A stretch of 64,000 nucleotides of DNA from NCBI GenBank assembly GCA_900771335.1, contig CAAGNP010000040.1:1-64000 (forward strand). Direction: 5' to 3'. Position 1 is the stretch's first letter. The number at the start of each line of letters is the position of its first letter. The position numbers were made by a program, and so were the translations under genes. Below, one piece after another: positions 25,538-34,664 of the stretch. The notes under the pieces are model-generated. The model saw only the letters and a list, made by a program, of their open reading frames with translations, did no database searches and was not told the origin of the DNA. The stretch comes from Rikenellaceae bacterium (GTDB taxonomy: Bacteria; Bacteroidota; Bacteroidia; Bacteroidales; UBA932).

Positions 25538-27619
25538 TCAGAACTCAAAGGAGTAGCTGATCGATGGCATAAACGGGAAGATGCAGAGCTTCTTGAGGCT
25601 GAAGACGTCGTCGTTGTTCTCTGCAAACACAAGATAAGGGTTCTTGTGGTTGTAAAGGTTGTAGATTGAGAAGTTTAAGGTATGTTTTCCGAACTTTCCA
25701 TCAATATAGTAGTTGGCACTTATATCCATCCTGTGATAATCCTCAAGCCTGTATTTGTTCCTTTCGCTATACTGTGATATCCACATATAGAAGTCATAGT
25801 TCCAGGTGGGTGTAGGTGGTTCTCCGCTCAGGACAAGTATATCCATAAGTGTTATGTGTTTACCTGTTTTATAATTGAAAGAGAGTGTTATATCGAATTT
25901 GTCTCCAAACTTTTGTGTAAGATATAGTGCCAGATTGTGACGGCAGTCGTTTGATGAGTAGTACCAGTTGCCACTGTTGATCGTCTCAAACTGATTCAGG
26001 GCCTTGCTCCATGTATACGCTATTGAGCCGGTCAGGCTCCCCGTATTTTTCTGTGCCAGAAATTCTATTCCATATGCATACCCTTTTCCCATCTCTACCA
26101 TTTCGTCAAAACTGGTCGCATCAAGGGTGGATATGCCATCCTTGTAGTCAAGGATATTCTTCATGGTCTTGAAATATCCCTCAGTGGATATGTGGTAGTT
26201 GTTTCCTCCAATAACAGGCTCATAGCTTATTCCAAAGGTGGCGTTATGGGAGCTGGATGGATCAATATAGCCAGACATTCCAAGCCATATATCCGCAGGA
26301 GCGGTGATATTTCCGCTACTCAGGAGGTGGACTCCTTGGGACATGGCGGAATATGAGAGATTCAGAGAAAGCTCTTTGATAGGGAGATATGAGGCCCTGA
26401 ATCTGGGCTCAGGGACAAATTTTGTCTTGTGCTTGTTGGTATATAGACTCAACCTCACCCCCAAAGCCAGTTTCCACATGTCAGTCGGGGAATATTCATC
26501 TTCTACGTATGCTGTCAGAGTGTGCAGGTCGGAATGCTCTCCTATAGTGTTCTTTAGAGAGTCCCCCTGACTTGATATGATTTGTGGTGAAAATAACTGA
26601 TAAGAATATTTTATTCCTGCACTCAGGTGCATTTTTTCTATCGATATATCGGAATAATCTCCACCCAATGAAACCTCTTCAATTCCTGAATTTCTCTGGC
26701 TGAAGGAGTTGTTTTTATTGTTGCCACTTGAATAGCGGTGCATATAGCGGCTATAGTATCCGAAGGTGGTAATTTTCTGTGTGTTTGTTATCTCTTTATC
26801 CCAATTGAGGTTGGCCCCGATGTTTCCGTATCTCTCTTTCACGCTGCTTCCATTTCCAATATTACCGATGGATACTTTGTCATCACCACCTATGAATGTC
26901 AGAGATATTCTGTCTTCGTCCGATGGGGTATAGAGCAGCTTGGCATGGTAGTCATAATAATTGCTTCCGTCAAATTGGCTCACGAAGTTTGTCTCTGACT
27001 CACTGATCTTTCTGTATATGGGGAGGACAATAGCGCCAAGATATGAGGCTCTTCCTGTTACCACGAATGAAAGTTTGTCTTTGATAATAGGACCTTCAAA
27101 CAATGCTTTGGATGACATAATCCCTATAGTGGCGGTTCCGTGGTAGTCTTCCATATCACCGCTTTTGGTTTTCATGTCTATGATTCCTGAGAGTCTGTTG
27201 CCGAACTTTGCCGGGAATCCCCCTTTGTATATATCTGTGCCGGACAAAAGATCGGCATTGATTACCGAGATGAAGCCGTTCAGGTGGGAAGGGTTATATA
27301 GTGGGATGTTATCCAATGATATAAGACTCTGGTCCGTGTCTCCTCCACGAATGGATATGCTCACATCACCTTCGTTGTTGTTTTGGATACCGGGGGTAAA
27401 CAGAATTATCTTTAGAGGATCCATTTCTGAAAACAGTGCAGGGAACCTTCTTATATCCAGCGGTTTGAGTGTTAGAGGTGTGGTAGTTGTAGAGCGATGC
27501 TTGTCTGACGTGATGGATGCTTCTTTAAGTGTTCCGCCTAACAAGGTAGTATCTCTCTGCTGTCCATATAGAGAGGGCCAGCATATATATAGTAAAAATA
27601 TGGTGAGTATTTTTTTCAT
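25538..27619 (-). CDS. TonB-dependent outer-membrane receptor
   Basis: About 693 residues with a signal peptide ending near SLYGQQ. A plug domain shows SISIRGGDTDQSLISLDNIPLYN, then NGFISVINADLLSGTDIYKGGFPAKFGNRLSGIIDMKTKSG, followed by a 22-strand-type barrel ending in YSFEF. The N-terminal carboxypeptidase-like extension common in Bacteroidota receptors is absent or reduced. The ATG at 27619 is chosen because the longer frame (from 27730) would overlap the DUF4249 gene. That gene ends 7 nt upstream. Receptor plus DUF4249 lipoprotein is a standard Bacteroidota pair; the ligand is unknown. Confidence 0.9.
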   Translation of the reverse strand: MKKILTIFLLYICWPSLYGQQRDTTLLGGTLKEASITSDKHRSTTTTPLTLKPLDIRRFPALFSEMDPLKIILFTPGIQNNNEGDVSISIRGGDTDQSLISLDNIPLYNPSHLNGFISVINADLLSGTDIYKGGFPAKFGNRLSGIIDMKTKSGDMEDYHGTATIGIMSSKALFEGPIIKDKLSFVVTGRASYLGAIVLPIYRKISESETNFVSQFDGSNYYDYHAKLLYTPSDEDRISLTFIGGDDKVSIGNIGNGSSVKERYGNIGANLNWDKEITNTQKITTFGYYSRYMHRYSSGNNKNNSFSQRNSGIEEVSLGGDYSDISIEKMHLSAGIKYSYQLFSPQIISSQGDSLKNTIGEHSDLHTLTAYVEDEYSPTDMWKLALGVRLSLYTNKHKTKFVPEPRFRASYLPIKELSLNLSYSAMSQGVHLLSSGNITAPADIWLGMSGYIDPSSSHNATFGISYEPVIGGNNYHISTEGYFKTMKNILDYKDGISTLDATSFDEMVEMGKGYAYGIEFLAQKNTGSLTGSIAYTWSKALNQFETINSGNWYYSSNDCRHNLALYLTQKFGDKFDITLSFNYKTGKHITLMDILVLSGEPPTPTWNYDFYMWISQYSERNKYRLEDYHRMDISANYYIDGKFGKHTLNFSIYNLYNHKNPYLVFAENNDDVFSLKKLCIFPFMPSISYSFEF

Positions 27620-27626
27620 AAGAGAA

Positions 27627-28673
27627 CTACATAATATTTTTGAAATGCTCACTATAAGCAAAATAACCGTTGTCGGGTATATATTCGTTAGTAACCAATG
27701 CTTCTTCATCGAACCATGGGGATGGGCCAAATTCCAAATGCAGGTGTGAATATGAATATCCTATAAAAATCCCTTTTCCTCCGGTAATATTGGAGTAGAG
27801 TGTCTTAGGCTCAGTAAATATATCTGACATGGCTTCCCTATTCGATTCAAAACTTTTCAAATAGTAATATCCCTCTTTAGTGAGATTTTTTATAGACAGT
27901 TGGAAATGAGTAGGAGACTGCATAGTGCTGGACATTGGAAATAGTAGATTCCAGTACCAACGTTTCCATCCCCTGAGGCTTAGTTTCATATTATATGGAG
28001 ATGAGTCGAACATGGAGTCGTCAAACACTTTTATCTTGCCCGGAGGGAATACTTTGTCGTAATAGTCTATAGTCTCGTTGCCGCTCCATCTGGAGGGGGT
28101 ATAGGTCCCCTTGGGGGCACAATAATTAGTGAAATATACCTCGTAGTAATTTTCAGATATTGGATTGTCTTTAATCGAAAATACAAAATGCAGTACACTA
28201 TCCATGTTTGTGTATGTCTCATATTCACCCTCAGGAAAGTTTTTATACTCAGTGAAGTAATCCACTAAACCGACTTCTGCGGGTTCGGGAATGTTTGTGT
28301 TTGCATAAACAGATCCAAACTCTTTTATAGGGTCGTGAGCTTCTATGGAGATGTTGTCCCCTATTTCAGGTCTGACTAAAGAGACAAACCTGACAAAGTC
28401 AGGATGTGAAAACGATGTGTCAGCCTGAAGTTTTATTGGACTCCCATTATTAATGGAGATTTGTATATCAAGTCTCTTCAAGTCTTGTATATTGGTAGTT
28501 TCAGAATTGCCGACAGACATAGTTCTGCTCACCTCTACAGTTATCAAGCTGTCAGGTGTGCAGAAGCCTATCAAAATCAGCTCTGGCGTGCTCTCCCCGA
28601 TGATTTTGGCATCATCAACACAAGATGATAAGATAAGGGTACAGAGGAAAATGAATTTGAAAAATTTTGTCAT
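27627..28673 (-). CDS. DUF4249 lipoprotein
   Basis: The 348-residue protein has a lipoprotein signal (lipobox LSSC, Cys18) and the opening pattern PELILIGFCTPDSLITVEVSRTMSVG that is typical of DUF4249. The rest is beta-rich. DUF4249 proteins are encoded directly upstream of TonB receptors in Bacteroidota and probably act as surface partners. Here it lies 7 nt before the receptor and 3 nt after the beta-barrel gene, so the three are one transcript. Confidence 0.85.
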   Translation of the reverse strand: MTKFFKFIFLCTLILSSCVDDAKIIGESTPELILIGFCTPDSLITVEVSRTMSVGNSETTNIQDLKRLDIQISINNGSPIKLQADTSFSHPDFVRFVSLVRPEIGDNISIEAHDPIKEFGSVYANTNIPEPAEVGLVDYFTEYKNFPEGEYETYTNMDSVLHFVFSIKDNPISENYYEVYFTNYCAPKGTYTPSRWSGNETIDYYDKVFPPGKIKVFDDSMFDSSPYNMKLSLRGWKRWYWNLLFPMSSTMQSPTHFQLSIKNLTKEGYYYLKSFESNREAMSDIFTEPKTLYSNITGGKGIFIGYSYSHLHLEFGPSPWFDEEALVTNEYIPDNGYFAYSEHFKNIM

Positions 28674-28676
28674 CCG

Positions 28677-29216
28677 TTAAAAAGTTAAACCAAGTGTGCA
28701 GCCAATCGTCCCTGAGCCGTCAATTTTATATGAGTAACGATAGAAAAAGCGCAAATTAAGGGCCCTTCTTTTGTTCTCTTTGAAATATAATCTGAATCCG
28801 GCCTGTGGCGAGATAAAGATATCTATAGGATTTTTGTAACCGTGATTGCTGTTGTGTACTGCCATCCCGAGATCAAATTTCCCAAGAAAATCAAGATATC
28901 TTCCCAGTTCCACATATCCTGTGACCTCACCGTATGCTGCTGTAGTAAGTCCGAGACCAATCCGTGAGCTCCCATAACCGAAGCCTTCGCCAGGTGAATA
29001 GATTTGCGCTGTTATGCCGCCACCTACACCGAGCAGCGGCAATACATTGTGACTATATGAAATGTCGGCATAATAGGTGAGCTCCTCACGTTCGATAAGA
29101 TATCCTCCTGCTACAGATACGTCCAGACCTCCCCTCTTGGTCCTTTCCTGTCCATAAGTCAAAGAAGAGAGTGTGACCAAGAGAACTGTAATGAGAAAAA
29201 AGCGTAATGTCTTCAT
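28677..29216 (-). CDS. Small outer-membrane beta-barrel protein
   Basis: A protein of about 179 residues has a signal peptide ending LTYGQ and eight or so amphipathic strands with aromatic girdles, ending in LGLTF, a typical C-terminal barrel signal. It resembles outer-membrane beta-barrel (OmpX/porin-like) families; no specific function is visible. The ATG at 29216 (MKTLRFFL) is preferred over 29234 because a TATCTTTG box at 29242-29249 would put the transcript start almost on the upstream ATG. Confidence 0.7.
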   Translation of the reverse strand: MKTLRFFLITVLLVTLSSLTYGQERTKRGGLDVSVAGGYLIEREELTYYADISYSHNVLPLLGVGGGITAQIYSPGEGFGYGSSRIGLGLTTAAYGEVTGYVELGRYLDFLGKFDLGMAVHNSNHGYKNPIDIFISPQAGFRLYFKENKRRALNLRFFYRYSYKIDGSGTIGCTLGLTF

Positions 29217-29241
29217 ATGATGCATAATTACCAAGTTCTTT

Positions 29242-29249
29242 CAAAGATA
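29242..29249 (-). promoter_or_regulatory. -7 box for barrel-DUF4249-TonB receptor operon
   Basis: Minus-strand TATCTTTG lies 26 nt before the ATG at 29216 and in the gap after the C10 protease gene. Confidence 0.55.
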
Positions 29250-29253
29250 AAAA

Positions 29254-30615
29254 TTAATTGAAGTCGTACATAATTTTTTTACTGTATTTAAAATTATATG
29301 TGTCAGGAGGATTGTTAATAATCCAATCTCCATTTACACTGGGTGAGTATTTTCCATTATCTCCGAATCCGTTCCATCCCCAATTCATAAGAAGATATTC
29401 ATATTCTGTCTCAACGAATTCTTCTCTAATCTCACCATATTCATATAAATGATTATCTTTTCTTGATGTCCACTGGTAAACATACTTTTTGGTATATGTA
29501 TCAATTTGATATCCGTCTATGATCCAGGCATGACTCACTCCGGCAGGTATACCTAAAATTTCATTGGTGTGTGCCCTAATGATACAAGGTTGTCCTTTAG
29601 TAATCAGATAATAGGAAATATCTCTATCCATATCCTCAAAATTGTCGACACTATATGTAATTGCAGGGCAATAGAGGGTGTTTGATATATTGTTCAATAA
29701 TGATTTAAATTGGTTAATAGTACCACCAGTCTCATTTAGTCCATAGCTAACACCCATATTCTCACCAACCCATCGTATTAAAATAGCGGAGTTACTCGTT
29801 TGTCCATTAATGTCGTTTGTGTTTTTCGCCATTCTATCCCAGCTATCTAAAGAACTATTGCCAAAATCAACAGAATAAGCATTAGTATATCCTATTGATA
29901 CGCAGGAATTATAAAATTGGGAGGGTTTGTTAAGGTTGTAATGTAGAAAATATAGTAACTGAGCACCTGCGACTGGCCAACAGCCAGCAACGCACTGATT
30001 TTCAGTTTGGACGTCATAAGGGCAGAACTGATTCCAAGGAGAACCTTGTCCCCACTTTGTCTGAATCAAGTGCCCGGTGGTATTTACATCATAGTCCCAA
30101 TCTATGATTTCCATGAGTTCCCAATGTTGGTTATCTTCCTCAGGGTCTCCTTCAGCTTTTGTTAGATTTGTTGGTGCGTTTATCCTTTGCCAGAATAGTT
30201 CTCCCTCACTTGGCCCGCTTTTGGTCTGAACCCCATAACCATCTTTGATGGCGCCTATTTTCTCCAGCTCAGATTCAAACCATATCTTCTGAGGAGGGAT
30301 CAATGAGTCAAAGTGATAATACCCGTCACCTTTAGCCATTATTGGGGTGCAACGTTTATCTCCGGAAAGCACTTCCCACCCTTCGCCGTAGTTTAACACA
30401 TAACCAAGGGTGTCCGAGTCTCTTACAAGGGCATCTATGTCTATCAGACTTCCTTTTGTATTCCCGTATTTTGCATAGGCATATTTTTCTACTTCGGGTA
30501 GGGTTACATCGTAAGAGCTGAATTTTTTAATCAGAGTTTCATTATCTGAGCTAGGGGTAAGTGTTGAGCAAGATGCAATGATTGCGAGAGCGAGGAGTGA
30601 TAAAATCTTTTTCAT
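29254..30615 (-). CDS. C10-family (streptopain-like) cysteine protease, lipoprotein
   Basis: About 453 residues. The lipobox IASC puts the lipidated Cys at residue 16. An N-terminal propeptide-like region (to about 175) precedes the C10 catalytic domain with TKWGQGSPWNQFCP. QCVAGCWPVAGAQ holds the catalytic Cys212 by alignment to GCVATAxAQ of streptopain. GVSHAWIIDGY holds the catalytic His362, and LMNWGWNG is near the end. Surface C10 proteases of Bacteroidota are related to SpeB and to the B. fragilis Bfp enzymes. The ATG at 30615 gives a proper signal; the longer frame adds 15 residues that break it. A DUF3244-like gene lies 16 nt upstream. Confidence 0.88.
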   Translation of the reverse strand: MKKILSLLALAIIASCSTLTPSSDNETLIKKFSSYDVTLPEVEKYAYAKYGNTKGSLIDIDALVRDSDTLGYVLNYGEGWEVLSGDKRCTPIMAKGDGYYHFDSLIPPQKIWFESELEKIGAIKDGYGVQTKSGPSEGELFWQRINAPTNLTKAEGDPEEDNQHWELMEIIDWDYDVNTTGHLIQTKWGQGSPWNQFCPYDVQTENQCVAGCWPVAGAQLLYFLHYNLNKPSQFYNSCVSIGYTNAYSVDFGNSSLDSWDRMAKNTNDINGQTSNSAILIRWVGENMGVSYGLNETGGTINQFKSLLNNISNTLYCPAITYSVDNFEDMDRDISYYLITKGQPCIIRAHTNEILGIPAGVSHAWIIDGYQIDTYTKKYVYQWTSRKDNHLYEYGEIREEFVETEYEYLLMNWGWNGFGDNGKYSPSVNGDWIINNPPDTYNFKYSKKIMYDFN

Positions 30616-30631
30616 AATCATAAATATGTTA

Positions 30632-30994
30632 TCAGTTATTGTAGAAAGTTCCATAGCCATAATACTGACTACTTGATATAATTATAAGACAAGTACCCCT
30701 TTGCGATGGGATTGGGATATATGTTGATGTGGTTATACTCTCTGATACTAGAATTCTATTTTGACTATCCAATATTGTTATTTCTGTTTCATTAGAACAA
30801 TTCATTTTTACAAACAATTGATTGTCATCAGTTATAAAAACTTCATATTCTTCTATTAGAGAGCGGTCAATATCAGCACTCCCAACTTCATTAATAATAA
30901 TTTGTTTCGTCTCATCTGGATCAGGAGAGACCTGGTGGAGAGGTGTAATGCTCAAATATACACCTATGGCAATTTTAGTTAATAAAGTGAACAT
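30632..30994 (-). CDS. Small exported DUF3244-like protein
   Basis: A protein of about 120 residues with a hydrophobic N-terminus (signal-like, about 1-20). A single small beta-sandwich follows: EVFITDDNQLFVKMNC, then TEITILDSQNRILVSESITTSTYIPI and a final IIISSSQYYGYGTFYN. That pattern resembles DUF3244 proteins, which are often encoded next to C10 proteases. It may be an inhibitor, chaperone or partner of the protease; this is inferred from position only. The start at 30994 gives the cleanest signal peptide; an in-frame ATG nine codons upstream is possible. Confidence 0.6.
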   Translation of the reverse strand: MFTLLTKIAIGVYLSITPLHQVSPDPDETKQIIINEVGSADIDRSLIEEYEVFITDDNQLFVKMNCSNETEITILDSQNRILVSESITTSTYIPIPSQRGTCLIIISSSQYYGYGTFYNN

Positions 30995-31104
30995 AGTGTT
31001 TGTATGTAAATGTTTACACACGAACTTAATAAACTATGGTTTTACAGCAAAATCAAAAGTCTTCCATTTGTTTTAATAATGAACTGATAATCAGTGTGTT
31101 AAAA

Positions 31105-31133
31105 AAGTAGAAGAAAATAGATTTCTTCTACTT
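31105..31133 (-). terminator. Terminator of the TPR-HTH regulator gene
   Basis: AAGTAGAAGAAA and its complement form a 12-bp stem, and the minus strand continues into TTTTTT. It lies about 75 nt beyond the stop at 31210. The regulator therefore probably has its own transcript. Confidence 0.8.
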
Positions 31134-31209
31134 GATGTGTTAATATTTTGATTATCAGATTACTGGCTAGTAGTAGATTTTGTAACGATTATTTTCAAAA
31201 ATCAGTGGT

Positions 31210-32862
31210 TTATTCTACGCTCCTTGTAGAGTTTTTAAGAAGGTCCATTATGAAGATATTTATGGTAGTGCTGTTTTTCTCCATTCCGAATTTTTGTCGG
31301 ATGGAATGACTCACTTTGTAGTAGTATTTATTACCGATATAGAATGATATGTCTTTCCCTCTAAGCCCAATGGCATAGAGGCAGCAGTATCCAATTTCTT
31401 GTTGAGAAAGACCATATTCAACAAGAGTTTTGATAAATTGTGGATGTGAGATTGAAAATGTAGCAACAGTTGAATCTATAAATGTTTCCTTGTCCAGAAT
31501 ATACTTGGAAAGTTCGTTCATGGCTTTTGCTGTGTTTCGTTTTGATAATGTTATATCAGAAACTATGAACTTATTTAGCAACTCCATTCTTTTATTTAAG
31601 CAATTGAGAGAGTCATTGTCAAGGAGATTGCTCTTAACATCTCTTAAAATGGTTATCTCATCTAAAATGTCTTGATAGAGTCTTGCATATGTTTCCTTAT
31701 CCTTTTGAAGTTTTTTTATTTGCTCTAAAATTGATAAATAGACAGTAGCAAAAAACAATATGGTGAGTGCAAAAATAAGGGTAAATATTATTTGCTTTGA
31801 TTTTGCTTTTTGGGAGGCCAATTCATTTGAATACCTCTCCTCCATAAATTTAAGGTCTGATCGTGCAGAAAATAAACTTCTTTGATTAAGTTTCTCGGTG
31901 TATGCAATATATGCTTGAAGAGCTTTTTCGTGCTCACCCTTAGACTGTAGGATGGTTGAGAGAAAATAGTAATAAATTGGCTCATAATCCGTGTTAGTGC
32001 TGTTTTGCTCATATTTTTCAAGAGCCAGTGCAGCCAGTGGAATATTGTGGCTCATTATATAGGTATTTGATATGGCAAGCCAATATATAATGCGTTCATT
32101 TTTAACTTCTCTTAAATAGTCTTCAATAATTTTATTGGAATCCAATGATGTGATTTTTCTAGAGTTGGCACAGTGGAGAAGATTGGTGTAGTATGTGCTT
32201 TTGTTTTTGTTTGAGAATTTGTCGTATAAGTCATCAATATTATTGAGGTAAGTCAGCGCCTCAGTAAATTTTTCAAGTACAATATATGTATTGGCAATAC
32301 CCAATACAGCAGATATATAGCGCGATGTATCTCCTGCTTGTTTAAAATATGTGCTTGATTTTTGTATGTTTTCCAGAGCTTTTGTGTGTGCAAAAAGATA
32401 CTTGTAGATATTGTATTTAGCATTATATAATCGCCCCGCAAACAAATAATCCTCCGTTTTGGGGACATATTGCTCCGCCTTTACAAAATATTCCAGGGCA
32501 GATTCGTTATTGCCTGCATTTCTCTCAATCACTCCGCGGTAGTAAAGGGCTTTCATTTTATGGTCATTGCTCCCGTGTTTCCGGTAGTATTCCACTGCAG
32601 GAGCTATGATGCTGTCTGAGGTGATGTCGATATAGTTTTTGTCCATCGCCATCGACATAAGGAGGGAGTATAGGGCATATTCGCTTTTGGAAGAGATGCT
32701 GTCCCTATTCATCCCTTTAAGCATTTTGTATGCCTGCTCTCCATCTTTTTCGATTATGGATTCGATAAGGTCAAGCTGCCCCTTTAGCTGTGTATCTGTG
32801 CGGCTGCAGGATGTCAGGATGACCATAAATATTAACATTATGCCGATGAATCTTCTGTCCAT
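31210..32862 (-). CDS. Membrane TPR protein with C-terminal helix-turn-helix
   Basis: The 550-residue protein starts with a lipoprotein-like or signal-anchor segment (lipobox LTSC, Cys19). Residues about 60-350 are TPR-like helical repeats (e.g. YYRGVIERNAGNNESALEYFVKAEQY). One transmembrane helix (about 362-385) is followed by a coiled coil and a C-terminal LuxR-like HTH with LSQQEIGYCCLYAIGLRGKDISFYIG. This TPR-TM-HTH design is common in Bacteroidota and is thought to pass an envelope signal to a cytoplasmic DNA-binding domain. Its neighbours suggest it may control the C10 protease or uptake genes; that is positional inference. Confidence 0.72.
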   Translation of the reverse strand: MDRRFIGIMLIFMVILTSCSRTDTQLKGQLDLIESIIEKDGEQAYKMLKGMNRDSISSKSEYALYSLLMSMAMDKNYIDITSDSIIAPAVEYYRKHGSNDHKMKALYYRGVIERNAGNNESALEYFVKAEQYVPKTEDYLFAGRLYNAKYNIYKYLFAHTKALENIQKSSTYFKQAGDTSRYISAVLGIANTYIVLEKFTEALTYLNNIDDLYDKFSNKNKSTYYTNLLHCANSRKITSLDSNKIIEDYLREVKNERIIYWLAISNTYIMSHNIPLAALALEKYEQNSTNTDYEPIYYYFLSTILQSKGEHEKALQAYIAYTEKLNQRSLFSARSDLKFMEERYSNELASQKAKSKQIIFTLIFALTILFFATVYLSILEQIKKLQKDKETYARLYQDILDEITILRDVKSNLLDNDSLNCLNKRMELLNKFIVSDITLSKRNTAKAMNELSKYILDKETFIDSTVATFSISHPQFIKTLVEYGLSQQEIGYCCLYAIGLRGKDISFYIGNKYYYKVSHSIRQKFGMEKNSTTINIFIMDLLKNSTRSVE

Positions 32863-32914
32863 AATCTAAGTCTTTTATTTTTAGTGTGAAAATATAACAA
32901 TTCCCCCTCTCCCA

Positions 32915-32960
32915 CAAATTTAAAAGTGGAAAACCACTTATATTTGGATAAATCCAAAAC
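32915..32960. promoter_or_regulatory. Divergent control region with two small hairpins
   Basis: Minus-strand TAAATTTG (32915-32922) could be the -7 box of the TPR-HTH gene. Two adjacent inverted repeats, AAGTGG-AAAA-CCACTT and TTTGGAT-AA-ATCCAAA, lie between it and the plus-strand promoter at 32968. Confidence 0.4.
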
Positions 32961-32975
32961 ACCTTCTTATATTTG
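32943..32975 (+). promoter_or_regulatory. Promoter of the phosphopantetheinyl transferase-asnA pair
   Basis: TTTG (32943-32946) and TATATTTG (32968-32975) are 21 nt apart, with the ATG 24 nt further on. Confidence 0.65.
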
Positions 32976-32999
32976 CACCCGAATATTTTATGTAATTAA

Positions 33000-33644
33000 A
33001 TGGGACTCTATTCCAAACGTACATTAGACAACGGCGCTACTATCGCCATATGGGAAATCACTGAAAGTGAGGATGACCTGCGAACGTTATGCTCACCTAT
33101 CCCCAACGACGAACTCGAAGAACTTGAAATCCTCAGAAGTGAGGCCAGAAGAAAAGAGAAGCTGGCAGTCAGAGCGCTTCTGAATGAACTTTATCCGGAA
33201 AAAGTATATCTCGGCCACCACGACAACGGCAAGCCTTACATCCAGAATTGTGCAGACGAGATAAGCATATCCCACACAAACAGATTTGTCGCTATCATAA
33301 CCCATGATGAGGAGGATGTCGGTATCGATATCGAATGTGTCAACAGAGACTTCTCAGCGGTGGAGAAGAAGGCATTGTCAGAGGAGGAGATCGACGATCT
33401 GAGCGACAAGAACCATAACCTTCAGCTTGCCATCTACTGGTGCGCGAAAGAGGCTATCTACAAGAGGATGTCTCAGCGTAGAGTCGATTTTGCAGAGCAG
33501 ATCGAACTTGAGAAGTTCACTCCACGCCGCGACGGAGAGCTCGAAGCGGTCTTTATCCATAAAGATGGAGAGGAGGAGGAATTTGAATTGGAATACGAGA
33601 TGGTGGAGGACCACGTAATGGTCTGGTTAGTAGGAGAGAAATAG
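33000..33644 (+). CDS. 4'-phosphopantetheinyl transferase superfamily protein
   Basis: The 214-residue protein carries the Sfp-type motifs: ISISHT (about residues 88-93), VGIDIE (about 106-111; Asp and Glu bind Mg) and WCAKEAIYK (about 146-154). It would transfer phosphopantetheine from CoA to a carrier protein. Whether it serves fatty acid ACP or another carrier is not evident; no carrier gene is nearby. The asnA gene starts 3 nt after its stop. Confidence 0.88.
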   Translation: MGLYSKRTLDNGATIAIWEITESEDDLRTLCSPIPNDELEELEILRSEARRKEKLAVRALLNELYPEKVYLGHHDNGKPYIQNCADEISISHTNRFVAIITHDEEDVGIDIECVNRDFSAVEKKALSEEEIDDLSDKNHNLQLAIYWCAKEAIYKRMSQRRVDFAEQIELEKFTPRRDGELEAVFIHKDGEEEEFELEYEMVEDHVMVWLVGEK

Positions 33645-33647
33645 TTC

Positions 33648-34658
33648 ATGTCATTATTCATTCCGCAGAATTATTCCAATCTTTTAGGGAATACTGAGAA
33701 TACAGAAAAAGCCATTAAAGCTGTGAAAGATATGTTTCAGACGAATCTATCTGCACAGCTTACTTTATTGCGTGTCACTGCTCCGATGGTAGTCCTTACC
33801 GGTATGGGACTTAATGATGATCTGAATGGTGTGGAGAGGCCTGTCTCCTTTCCTGTAAAGGGTATGGATGAGCGTAAGGCGGAGGTGGTCCACTCTCTGG
33901 CTAAGTGGAAGAGGGTGAAACTTTCGCAGATGGATGTCCCTGTGGGAAGAGGTATATATACCGATATGAATGCCCTCAGGCCGGATGAAGAGCTGGACAA
34001 TATCCACTCTATATATGTTGACCAGTGGGATTGGGAGAGAGTTATCAGCAGAGAGGACAGGAACATAGACTTCCTCAAGAAGATAGTAAAGAGGATATAT
34101 GAGGCGATAAAGGTTACAGAGAATAAGCTATATGTGGAGTTCCCCCAGATAGCCCCTATGCTCCCCGAGGATATTCTTTTCATTACATCTGAGGAGCTTC
34201 TTCAGATGTTCCCGAGACTCTCCCCTAAAGAGAGGGAAAATGAGATTTGCCGACTGCATAAGGCGGTGTTCATCATAGGGATAGGGTGCGAATTGTCAGA
34301 TGGGACACTTCACGACAGCCGTGCTGCTGACTATGATGATTGGAGCCTTAACGGTGACCTCCTCTTGTGGAATCCGATACTTGAGAGTGCATTTGAGATA
34401 TCAAGTATGGGGATCAGAGTGGATGAGGAGACCCTGAAGAGTCAATTGGCTGCCAGGGGACAAGAGTGGAAGGAGGAGCTTTATTATCATAAAAAACTCC
34501 TCTCTGGCGAGCTCCCTTGTACTATAGGTGGTGGAATAGGGCAGTCAAGGCTCTGTATGTACCTGTTGCGCAAAGCGCATATCGGCGAGATCCAAAGCGC
34601 CATCTGGCCTGAGTCGATGTACCAGGCCTGTCACAAAAACGGTATTGATCTGATCTGA
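33648..34658 (+). CDS. asnA: Aspartate--ammonia ligase (AsnA)
   Basis: The 336-residue protein is ammonia-dependent asparagine synthetase, a class II aminoacyl-tRNA synthetase-like enzyme. Recognisable blocks are APMVVLTGMGLNDDLNGVERPVSFPV, YTDMNALRPDE, SIYVDQWDWE, and the C-terminal GGGIGQSRLCMYLLRKAHIGEIQ. Length is normal (about 330-345). It makes asparagine from aspartate, ammonia and ATP in the cytoplasm. It is co-transcribed with the phosphopantetheinyl transferase gene and ends 6 nt before the convergent S37 peptidase gene. Confidence 0.97.
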   Translation: MSLFIPQNYSNLLGNTENTEKAIKAVKDMFQTNLSAQLTLLRVTAPMVVLTGMGLNDDLNGVERPVSFPVKGMDERKAEVVHSLAKWKRVKLSQMDVPVGRGIYTDMNALRPDEELDNIHSIYVDQWDWERVISREDRNIDFLKKIVKRIYEAIKVTENKLYVEFPQIAPMLPEDILFITSEELLQMFPRLSPKERENEICRLHKAVFIIGIGCELSDGTLHDSRAADYDDWSLNGDLLLWNPILESAFEISSMGIRVDEETLKSQLAARGQEWKEELYYHKKLLSGELPCTIGGGIGQSRLCMYLLRKAHIGEIQSAIWPESMYQACHKNGIDLI

Positions 34659-34664
34659 TAGGGG

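Noticed and set aside
27620..27730. Longer TonB receptor start
   Set aside because: It overlaps the DUF4249 gene by 104 nt and places the signal peptide internally; MKKILTIFLL at 27619 is a normal signal start.
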